45,350 nucleotides of DNA from Bacillota bacterium (GTDB lineage: Bacteria > Bacillota > Clostridia > Eubacteriales > Eubacteriaceae). Of the stretch, positions 21,092 through 29,028 are shown one piece after another. Position 1 is the stretch's first letter. The number at the start of each line of letters is the position of its first letter. The stretch covers positions 1 through 45,350 of the forward strand of contig JAHIQT010000060.1 in the NCBI GenBank assembly GCA_018903255.1, in the 5' to 3' direction. The position numbers and the translations under genes were made by a program. Under the pieces are notes generated by a model. The model ran no database searches. It was not told the DNA's origin and saw nothing but the letters and a program-made list of their open reading frames with translations.

Positions 21092-21106
21092 AGTTTAGGT
21101 TAGCAA

Positions 21107-22075
21107 TCAATCGTAGTGAATGCCGCCCCAGTAAACCGGGTTTTTGACGATGGTGCGGGGATCCAGCTCGACCCCTTCCATGGCCCACTTTTTATATTCT
21201 TCAAAGCCAGTCCGGTCAATGATGTAGCCGATGTGTTCTTTGCCGCCAGGTGCTTCCCGGTTGATGTAGTGATTGACAAAACCATAGGTGTTCTTGATAA
21301 TTTTGACAATCGCATCTTCGGTCGCCCAAACCAGGAAATCTTCGGCCAGCCGGGGGTTTCGCTTGCCAGTCCGGCCCATCAGTACCATTCGGTAGTAGGT
21401 TTCGGGGCTGCGGGTCCAGGCGCGGGTGGGGCAGTTGATCACACATTCGCCGCAACCGACACATTTTTCGGTGTTGCGGACAATCCGGTAATTCTCCACC
21501 GCCAAGGCATCGACCGATTTTTTCTTGCAGGCTTTGACACAGGCCTGACAGCCCATGCAGCGTTCCTTTTGATACTGTGGTTCGGTCATCCCGATGATCC
21601 CAAAATCCTGCATCCGGGTTTTGATGCAGTCATTGGCACAGCCGGTGAAGGCGACCTTAAAATGGAGGTCATTGGGGAAAATTTCCTTTTCCATCCGCTT
21701 GGCAAAATTAGTGGTGTTATAGGTGGCAAATGGACAGGTATTGCTGCCGATACAGGCAGAAATATTGCGGGTACCGGCGGAGGTATAGCCTTTGCCGGGA
21801 ATTTCCTGATTAATACCCAGCTTATCAATTATCGGCTGCAGCAGGGCATTGACGGCGTCCATATCGGTAAATTTGATACCCGGGATTTCAAAGCCTTGAC
21901 GGGTGGTTAAATGGATCCGGCCATTGCCATAGCTTTCGGCAATGTTTTGAATCAGCGGCAGCAGGTCAGCCGTTAATAAGCCCCCGGGAACCCGGACTCG
22001 TGAGGCGGTTTCCCCACGGACCTTGGTGATGCGATAGGCATTCTTCTTTATCTTTTTGGTATTTAGATCTAACAT
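21107..22075 (-). CDS. asrC: Anaerobic sulfite reductase subunit C (siroheme/4Fe-4S)
   Basis: TRQGFEIPGIK, ACIGSNTCPFATYNTTNFAKRME, CANDCIKTRMQDFGI, two ferredoxin-type CxxCxxC clusters. Confidence 0.94.
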   Translation of the reverse strand: MLDLNTKKIKKNAYRITKVRGETASRVRVPGGLLTADLLPLIQNIAESYGNGRIHLTTRQGFEIPGIKFTDMDAVNALLQPIIDKLGINQEIPGKGYTSAGTRNISACIGSNTCPFATYNTTNFAKRMEKEIFPNDLHFKVAFTGCANDCIKTRMQDFGIIGMTEPQYQKERCMGCQACVKACKKKSVDALAVENYRIVRNTEKCVGCGECVINCPTRAWTRSPETYYRMVLMGRTGKRNPRLAEDFLVWATEDAIVKIIKNTYGFVNHYINREAPGGKEHIGYIIDRTGFEEYKKWAMEGVELDPRTIVKNPVYWGGIHYD

Positions 22076-22085
22076 GGTACTCCTC

Positions 22086-22907
22086 CTAATCCTTTAAAAA
22101 TTTTCCCTTGGTGTAGTTAAAAACCGGGCCGTCCAGACAAATATAGGTATCATCGATTTTGCAATGTCCGCATTTACCGATCCCGCAGCACATTTTTCGC
22201 TCCTGGGAGATCCAGATGTTTGCTTCCTTGAATCCGACATTAAAAAGTTCGGTGATCGTGCATTTCATCATCATTGGCGGGCCGACGACAATCCCGACCG
22301 CTTGGTCCGAATTTTTGATCGGGATGTCGGGAATGTACTGGGTAACCAGTCCGCATTTGCCGCAATAGCCGTCGACCGGGGTATCCACGGTCATAATGAC
22401 ATTGAGGTTTTTTTCCCATTCTTCAAAGTCTTTTTTAAAGAGGACATCATTGGGGGATTTAAAGCCGACTAACAGGGTAAAACTTTTGCAGTCATCGGGA
22501 TGAGCCGAAAAATAATCGACGATTCCTTTGACTGGTGAAAGACCAGTGCCGCCGGCCACCAGAATAATTTCTTTGCCCTTGTAGTTGGCGATATCAAAAC
22601 CGTTGCCATAGGGTCCCCGAAGGAACAGGGTGTCACCGATATAATTTTCAAAGATCTCATCAGTAACCTTGCCGACCTTACGAATGGTCAGATCGACCGT
22701 GCCGTCGCCGATGCCGCTGACCGAAATCGGGGCTTCGCCAAACTTAGGCAGCGATACCTCGAAAAATTGCCCCGGTTTGACCGCACCGCTGTAGGTCATT
22801 TTGAAAGTATACTCGATTTCGGTATGTTTGATCACATCGATGATTTCCGAAAGGAAAGGAAGATAGGGATTATCTGAATTATTTGTATTAAGCGCAGTCG
22901 TTGTCAT
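22086..22907 (-). CDS. asrB: Anaerobic sulfite reductase subunit B (FAD/NAD, 2Fe-2S)
   Basis: FNR-type LFLRGPYGNGFD, LVAGGTGLSPVKGIV, C-terminal RKMCCGIGKCGHCKIDDTYICLDGPVF. Confidence 0.94.
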   Translation of the reverse strand: MTTTALNTNNSDNPYLPFLSEIIDVIKHTEIEYTFKMTYSGAVKPGQFFEVSLPKFGEAPISVSGIGDGTVDLTIRKVGKVTDEIFENYIGDTLFLRGPYGNGFDIANYKGKEIILVAGGTGLSPVKGIVDYFSAHPDDCKSFTLLVGFKSPNDVLFKKDFEEWEKNLNVIMTVDTPVDGYCGKCGLVTQYIPDIPIKNSDQAVGIVVGPPMMMKCTITELFNVGFKEANIWISQERKMCCGIGKCGHCKIDDTYICLDGPVFNYTKGKFLKD

Positions 22908-23939
22908 TTAGTTTTCCTCCTTTACGGTGTCATTTACCAAATCATTCAGTTTATTAATGCAATTGGCAAAAGAAATATATTCCGGACAGACATCGTCACA
23001 GCGGCCGCAACCGATACACATGTGACTGCCGAAGCGCCGTTTATAATCGTTGACCTTGTGCATCACCTTAAAGCGCATCCGCTGACCCTTATCATTTCGA
23101 AAAGCGTGTCCGCCAGCCATATCGGTATAGCCGTCAACATGACAAGAAGCCCAAACCCGCCGCCGTTCGCCGGCCTTACCATTATCGGTGTAGAAAATAT
23201 CCTGCATGGTGAAACAGGTACAGGTAGGACAGACAAAGTTGCAACGTCCACAGGCGATACAGCGGTTGCCGTAATCTTCCCAAAAGGGAGCGTCAAACAG
23301 GGTCTGGGGAACCGTTTCGGGAATCGTCACGACGGTGTCATTGGCGGTGACCGAATCGGGAGTCACCGGAGCCGGGGCTTGCCCAGCCAGAGCGGTATCC
23401 AGGACATCCCAGTGGCTGTCGACCAAGACCGTTTGGCCATCAACCTTTATGTAAGCGTCATAGTCGTCGCTTTTTTGGGTGCCCATCGAAACGCAGAAAC
23501 AGTTGTCAAATGAATTTTCACAGCCGATTAAAATAAATTTGGTCTGATCCCGCAGTCGTTTGTAATAGGTGTCGACAGCACCATTCTCCAGGTAAATCGT
23601 GTCCATCCGTTTCAGACCGTGCAGATCACAGCTGCGCAAGAACACAATCGCGCCTTTTTTTGGTGGGTCCGCTTCTTTCATTTCATTTTCAGTAAAATAA
23701 AACAGCGTTTCAGAGATCGGCAGTAAGACCTCTTTAAAGGAATAGTCCGATTTTTCGGCAAATTCAATTTCAGCTAGATCGGTGATTTCACCATAACGAA
23801 TGGTGTCGATGTCAGTAAAGGTGCCATCGCCAACAAACCGCTTGGGGGCATAAATAAGATAATCTTTTGAAAGGTCAGAAAAAATAGCATTCATTTTCTC
23901 TGGGGTAGTGTGGTAACCCATAAACAAGTCCTCCTTCAA
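22908..23939 (-). CDS. asrA: Anaerobic sulfite reductase subunit A (4Fe-4S)
   Basis: CIACGRCNFVCPTCTCFTMQD and CIGCGRCDDVCPEYISF motifs; operon with asrB/asrC. Confidence 0.94.
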   Translation of the reverse strand: MKEDLFMGYHTTPEKMNAIFSDLSKDYLIYAPKRFVGDGTFTDIDTIRYGEITDLAEIEFAEKSDYSFKEVLLPISETLFYFTENEMKEADPPKKGAIVFLRSCDLHGLKRMDTIYLENGAVDTYYKRLRDQTKFILIGCENSFDNCFCVSMGTQKSDDYDAYIKVDGQTVLVDSHWDVLDTALAGQAPAPVTPDSVTANDTVVTIPETVPQTLFDAPFWEDYGNRCIACGRCNFVCPTCTCFTMQDIFYTDNGKAGERRRVWASCHVDGYTDMAGGHAFRNDKGQRMRFKVMHKVNDYKRRFGSHMCIGCGRCDDVCPEYISFANCINKLNDLVNDTVKEEN

Positions 23940-24110
23940 GTTTCGTGATAGTTTTTGCTAGTAAAGCGTGAAGTCTGCCAAAGGCCCCAGTATTGGGTAG
24001 CTTTGACAGACTTTTAATTTATCTTGATGATGTTAAAATTGGTTAGTATTCAAAGTAGCATTAACAGGTGCCATCAATGTGCCGGTCTGATCAAGCATCG
24101 TAATGCACCA

Positions 24111-24210
24111 GTACCGACAATTGTTACATCATGTTGTATGCATCAGAGCGGACACGGCGATAAGCCTGTCCGAGTCTGCAGCATACAACAGATTAACAAT
24201 TGGTCGGTAC
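24111..24210. repeat. 100-nt imperfect palindrome / structured intergenic element
   Basis: GTACCGACAATTGTTA (24111-24126) vs TAACAATTGGTCGGTAC (24194-24210); GTTGTATGC (24133-24141) vs GCATACAAC (24181-24189); CAGA/TCTG; CGGACA/TGTCCG; GGC/GCC; no U-tract on either side. Confidence 0.85.
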
Positions 24211-24256
24211 GATAGCCTCAGAAAAACCCGATGGTACTTTCAATAAGAAGTCGGGA

Positions 24257-25813
24257 TTAACCCAGTAATTTTGCCATGTCAGCTTCTGGAGTGGTGATTG
24301 GTCCGATGTTGTAGTTTTCAACCAGGACGTTTAAGACGTTTGGTGAAATAAAGGCAGGTAGTGATGGTCCCAATAAGATGTTTTTGATGCCTAAAGATAA
24401 TAATGTCAGTAAGATACAAACCGCTTTTTGTTCGTACCAGGACAAGACCATGCTAAGAGGTAATGCGTTAACATCGCAGTCAAAAGCGCCAGCTAGAGCG
24501 ACAGCAACCTGAATGGCCGAGTAAGCATCATTACATTGACCCATATCCATCAGTCGTGGTAAGCCGCCGATGGTACCCAGATCAAGATCGTTAAAGCGGT
24601 ATTTACCACAGGCCAGGGTTAAGACAACCGTGTCAGCCGGTGTTTTTTCAACAAACTCAGTGTAGTAATTACGTCCGGTTTTGGCGCCGTCACATCCGCC
24701 AACCAGGAAGAAGTGCTTGATATCGCCAGCTTTAACCGCTGCGATGACCTTGTCAGCAACCCCTAAAACAGTGCCATGACCAAATCCGGTTAAGAGTGTT
24801 TTACCGCCATTGATGCCGGTCATTTCCTTAGTTTCCGGGTATCCGCCCAGTTCTAAGGCTTTGGCTATCACTGGGGCAAAGTCTTTTTCTCTGCCAACAT
24901 GGATCATGCCGGGGTATTGCACCATATCGGTGGTGAAGATACGGTCGGAATAGGATTCTTTAACAGGCATAATACAGTTGGTGGTGAACAGCACTGGAGC
25001 CGGTACATCGGCAAATTCTTTTTGTTGATTCTGCCATGCTGTTCCAAAGTTTCCTTTTAAATGCGCATGTTTTTTCAGTTCTGGATAAGCGTGGCAGGGT
25101 AGCATTTCACCATGGGTGTAAATATTAACGCCTTTGCCTTCGGTTTGTTCCAGCAATAATTTTAAGTCATGTAAATCATGACCGGTGATGATAATAAAGG
25201 GGCCTTTTTCTATTGTTAATGGCACTTCTGTTGGTACCGGGGTGCCGTAAGTTTCGGTGTTGGCTTTGTCCAGTAAGGCCATGCATTTTAAATTGATTTC
25301 GCCGGTTTTTAGGACTAGTGGTAGTAAGGTGTCCATACCCAGATCAGAGCCGACCGCGTCTAATGCTTCATAGAAGAAGGCATCGACTTCAGGATCGTTA
25401 TAGCCCAGAATTGCGGCATGGTGGGCATAGGCCGCTACCCCTTTGATACCTAAAAGGATCAAGGTTTTCAGAGAACGAATATCTTCATTATCGTCCCAGA
25501 GTTTAGCCATGTCGTAATCGACGGCGGTAGGATCGAGATCAGCTTTCATCTTGTCAACACAGTCGACCATGATTTTTAAACTCTCATCGTCAAAACTGAC
25601 GTTGGTAACCGTCGTGAACAAAGCTTTTTTGATACAGGCATTGGTGGCTTCAGTAGCCGCTGTTTTTTTAACGGCCTTTGACAGTCCTATACAGGCGCCG
25701 ACTAATTTATCCTGGAGACCGGCAACGGGTGCTGTTTTACCACAAACGCCCTTGACCTCACATCCGGTTCCTTTGGCCGTTTGTTCACATTGAAAACAAA
25801 ACATATCTTTCAT
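24257..25813 (-). CDS. hcp: Hydroxylamine reductase (hybrid cluster protein)
   Basis: MFCFQCEQTAKGTGCEVKGVCGK N-terminal cluster; ITGHDLHDLKLLLEQTEGKGVNIYTHGEMLPCHAYPELKKH. Confidence 0.97.
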   Translation of the reverse strand: MKDMFCFQCEQTAKGTGCEVKGVCGKTAPVAGLQDKLVGACIGLSKAVKKTAATEATNACIKKALFTTVTNVSFDDESLKIMVDCVDKMKADLDPTAVDYDMAKLWDDNEDIRSLKTLILLGIKGVAAYAHHAAILGYNDPEVDAFFYEALDAVGSDLGMDTLLPLVLKTGEINLKCMALLDKANTETYGTPVPTEVPLTIEKGPFIIITGHDLHDLKLLLEQTEGKGVNIYTHGEMLPCHAYPELKKHAHLKGNFGTAWQNQQKEFADVPAPVLFTTNCIMPVKESYSDRIFTTDMVQYPGMIHVGREKDFAPVIAKALELGGYPETKEMTGINGGKTLLTGFGHGTVLGVADKVIAAVKAGDIKHFFLVGGCDGAKTGRNYYTEFVEKTPADTVVLTLACGKYRFNDLDLGTIGGLPRLMDMGQCNDAYSAIQVAVALAGAFDCDVNALPLSMVLSWYEQKAVCILLTLLSLGIKNILLGPSLPAFISPNVLNVLVENYNIGPITTPEADMAKLLG

Positions 25814-26201
25814 TTTTTTACCTCTCTCGTAACTATATTTGTTAACCCGTATTAACGGGGAATAACCTGGTATTAAAGTGCAACTATTTATTAACTACCC
25901 TAGAGCAAGGCTGATTAACCATTTCATTTAAAATTTTATTTTTTTTATTCGATAGGGGAACCTTTTAATCGTATGCATTGAGATCTAATATCAATGGGCT
26001 AATTAATATTTCGGGATGGGCTATCTTTCTTAACTGAAGATGAGTTCATGATACTACAGTTGATGGGCTTTGGCAGTTGCAAATGCAACGTAAATTAAAA
26101 AAATTATTAATTCGATCAGGAATTCCTATCTTTTATTCTGAAGCCGATTGTGATAAGATTTGCTATATGCCTAAGCCTAGTCTACAGAAAAGAGGAACAC
26201 C

Positions 26202-28097
26202 ATGAGTCTCAAAATGAGCAACCTGCTGGATGTCGAAAAATACCTGCTGCTGGAGCTGGTTTATTTTCATTTACCGACACCCTACAAAAATCAGATTAGC
26301 CGGGAAAGCCCGATCAAACTGGACGAATACATTGACCTGGTTGAGCGCTGTGGCTATTCGATTTATCCCGGTTTTATCAGTCGGTCAGCCCATGGCTGCC
26401 TCTACAAAAAACGGCGCCAGGCGCATTTTAAGCGGATTTATGCGGCTAGCGATAATCTCGCAGATGTGCTGATTACCGGCTATATTAATGACAATTATGG
26501 TCCCTACGGCAACACTGGCAACAAAAATAAAACCAGCCTAGTCGGGCTCGCCCTGGAGGATCATGACAATAATGGGGCAGTCGTTTTTAGCGGTTGTGAA
26601 CAAATGGATCTGTCCAGTACGGTGCTGGACTGGGGAGACTGTTTACTGGCGTCATTAGGCGTGGTAACCAGCCACCATCACAAGGCGATGGCTTTTTATG
26701 ACCGCTACATGGCTGGGATTGGGGGTGAGCGTAATATTCTCGGCCACTCCAAAGGCGGCAATCTGGCCACCTACGTGTATATCAACCGCTTGGAGCAAAA
26801 CACCCATGCCTATTGTGTCAACGCCCAGCCCTATTGCTGGTATACCATGACGGACACGCAGAAGGAAGCCCTAAAGACAGATCGGTTTGAATATATTGTC
26901 CATGCCAATGACCCCACCCGCAAGGCCAGCTATGTCTCTTACATCAGCCGTACCGCCCCGCTTAATCGCTACGCGACCCGCCGTTTTATCGATATTCACG
27001 GTTTTGCCGAGGTGAACTTTGACGCCTTTGGCAACCTCGAAGGCACCCGGATCATCAGGGAAACCGTCAGCCAACTGAAATCGCGGTTTTTCAATGACTA
27101 TGCCGCCGAAAAGCGGCTGACCCATGAAGCGTGTATCGCCGGTTTTGTCGAAAAGCTCAATGAGATCACTTCGCTACCGCGGCTCTTTAGTACCGTCCTG
27201 GATGAAATCCTACTGGTGACTGAGGCAGGGGGAGCGATCATCTGGCTCCGCGACGCAGACGACCGCGGCGCCTATATTTATCCGCTGATGATTAAGAGTC
27301 CCGGGGCGCAAGATCTGTATCAGCTAAAGTTGCGGCCAGGACAGGGCATTGCGGCGCGTTGTGTCTTTGAAGGGTTACCCCTCTATATCAAGGATACAAG
27401 GCAATACCGGTTACCAGTTGAAAGCCGCAACCAGAAGCTCGGTCTGACGATCAGCTCAGAAATAGCGGTGCCCCTGGGAATTGACGAAGCCGATGTTTTT
27501 GGCGCCCTGGAACTGGTTAATAAACGCGAGGGAATTTTTTCACTGGAAGATTTTGCCCTGGTCAATGAGATGACCCTATTGATGCTGGATACCTTTAAAA
27601 AATCCGGTCAGTCGCTCGACGATTACCGGGATTTTTCGCTGCTGCAGATTCGTAAGGGCGGGAAGTCAACCTTTGCGGTGGAAAAGAACGGATATATGGA
27701 AAAAAGCTTTGCATCGCAAACTGATAAGAAGGCTTTTCTTAAAAAAATATCGGGTCTGTCTTTGGAGCCCAATGAACGCCTCATTTTTAACCGAATTACC
27801 TTTACCCCCGACAAGCAGGACCAGCTTAAGCGCCTGCGCAAACAAGAGTATGCGATGATCTTTGAGAATCCGCACTTGCGCTATGCCAAAATTCGGGTCA
27901 ATGCGGTGCTAATCGGGCTACTGCTGCAGCTTCGCGAGAACCGGATAAATCTCGATCGGGTAGCTAAAATGATCGGTCTTGATGATAAACTCAAAAGCCC
28001 GATCAAAGACCTCAGCGATGCCGAATACATCCGCTTGGAATACGGTATGGCGCGGATCCGACGGCCCAAACTGATCATCGTCAACACCCCACCCTAG
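26202..28097 (+). CDS. DUF2974/Mbeg1-like lipase-fold + GAF + degenerate ABC-ATPase-like protein, ORF interrupted by in-frame TAG; likely natural end 28214
   Basis: Lipase-like nucleophile elbow LGHSKGGNLATY; GAF-like region about 27150-27600; C-terminal IKDLSDAEYIRLEYGMARIRRPKLIIVNTPP resembling LSGGE...PKLLILDEPT. Confidence 0.8.
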   Translation: MSLKMSNLLDVEKYLLLELVYFHLPTPYKNQISRESPIKLDEYIDLVERCGYSIYPGFISRSAHGCLYKKRRQAHFKRIYAASDNLADVLITGYINDNYGPYGNTGNKNKTSLVGLALEDHDNNGAVVFSGCEQMDLSSTVLDWGDCLLASLGVVTSHHHKAMAFYDRYMAGIGGERNILGHSKGGNLATYVYINRLEQNTHAYCVNAQPYCWYTMTDTQKEALKTDRFEYIVHANDPTRKASYVSYISRTAPLNRYATRRFIDIHGFAEVNFDAFGNLEGTRIIRETVSQLKSRFFNDYAAEKRLTHEACIAGFVEKLNEITSLPRLFSTVLDEILLVTEAGGAIIWLRDADDRGAYIYPLMIKSPGAQDLYQLKLRPGQGIAARCVFEGLPLYIKDTRQYRLPVESRNQKLGLTISSEIAVPLGIDEADVFGALELVNKREGIFSLEDFALVNEMTLLMLDTFKKSGQSLDDYRDFSLLQIRKGGKSTFAVEKNGYMEKSFASQTDKKAFLKKISGLSLEPNERLIFNRITFTPDKQDQLKRLRKQEYAMIFENPHLRYAKIRVNAVLIGLLLQLRENRINLDRVAKMIGLDDKLKSPIKDLSDAEYIRLEYGMARIRRPKLIIVNTPP

Positions 28098-28214
28098 GGA
28101 CTCCGCCCTGCCCTTTATCGGGTTTTGTGTGACCGACTCAAAAAAGACAGCCAAAAGAAAGCCGCTACGGTGGTTGTATTAAGAAACAATAATGAAGAAA
28201 GAGGTAAGCAATGA
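28095..28214 (+). other. In-frame TAG followed by 38-codon same-frame extension ending in TGA
   Basis: TAG GLRPALYRVLCDRLKKDSQKKAATVVVLRNNNEERGKQ TGA; continues the ABC D-loop pattern (PT-x-GLD); TGA 28212-28214 overlaps ATG 28211 of the next gene as ATGA. Confidence 0.85.
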
Positions 28215-28684
28215 TTCATCTAGAAATTCCCGGTCACGAACCGATCGTCGTGGAGCATGTGACCTTTGATTACAACGGCACCCTGGCGGTTGATGGCTAT
28301 TTGGTAGACGGCCTCAAAGAAAGATTGGTGGCGCTTGCGGACCAGGGCGTCGACGTCTATATCCTCACCGCCGATACCTTTGGTCTGGTACGAAAGCAAT
28401 GTGGTCATCTGCCGGTGACGATTGAGATTTTTTCAAAGGATAATATTTCAAAAAAGAAGCAGGCCGTTGTTGAAGCGCTCGGTGGCGCGACGAATGTTGC
28501 CATCGGCAATGGCAATAATGACCGCGAAATGTTTTTAGAAAGCCGGCTTTCGATTGTCGTGATGGGGAAAGAGGGGTGCTGCGTGCAGTCATTGCTGGCG
28601 GCGGATATTGTCGTAAACAGCCCACTGGATGCGCTGGATTTACTACTGAATCCAGAGCGGCTTGTTGCGACGCTAAGGACCTGA
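28211..28684 (+). CDS. HAD-family soluble P-type-ATPase-like phosphatase
   Basis: FDYNGTLAVDG, ILTADTFG, AIGNGNNDREMF; translationally coupled to the upstream frame. Confidence 0.85.
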   Translation: MIHLEIPGHEPIVVEHVTFDYNGTLAVDGYLVDGLKERLVALADQGVDVYILTADTFGLVRKQCGHLPVTIEIFSKDNISKKKQAVVEALGGATNVAIGNGNNDREMFLESRLSIVVMGKEGCCVQSLLAADIVVNSPLDALDLLLNPERLVATLRT

Positions 28685-29028
28685 TAAGCAAGGGGATCTT
28701 GGTGAGAAAATCGTTTATATGTAGCATAAAGGGGTAAAACACAAGTTGAGACGCAACAACTGCAAAGTTCGCGGTACTTTCGCGACGATTAATCACTTGG
28801 ATAAATCGGGGACATCAATAACCGATGTTGCGATATCGGGCGAGATATCATAAAAGTACAGTCCTAAATGGCAAGGAAGTGAGGTGAAAAAGAAAAAAAG
28901 ACTGGTTTGTACCACGTATCGGACAGCCAGTTGCCGCACAATGTTTGGATGATTTTTGCAACCAAAAGGACAAGCCATTTTCTGAATGTGTCTAGGTGAA
29001 ACCAAAAATTCGTGATAGGAGAAATGAA

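Noticed and set aside
25841-25862. Rex-like site upstream of hcp (TTGTTAACCCGTATTAACGG)
   Set aside because: Half-site spacing and the right arm do not fit the TTGTTA-N6-TAACAA pattern; may just be a small CCCGT-atta-ACGGG hairpin.
26076-26089. GTTGCA-aa-TGCAAC palindrome between hcp and the lipase/GAF gene as a regulator site
   Set aside because: Too short to assign to a regulator and not clearly placed relative to a promoter.
28860-29010. Small protein or transposase remnant in the deacetylase upstream region
   Set aside because: All frames are short and no domain was recognised; only isolated protein-like peptides.
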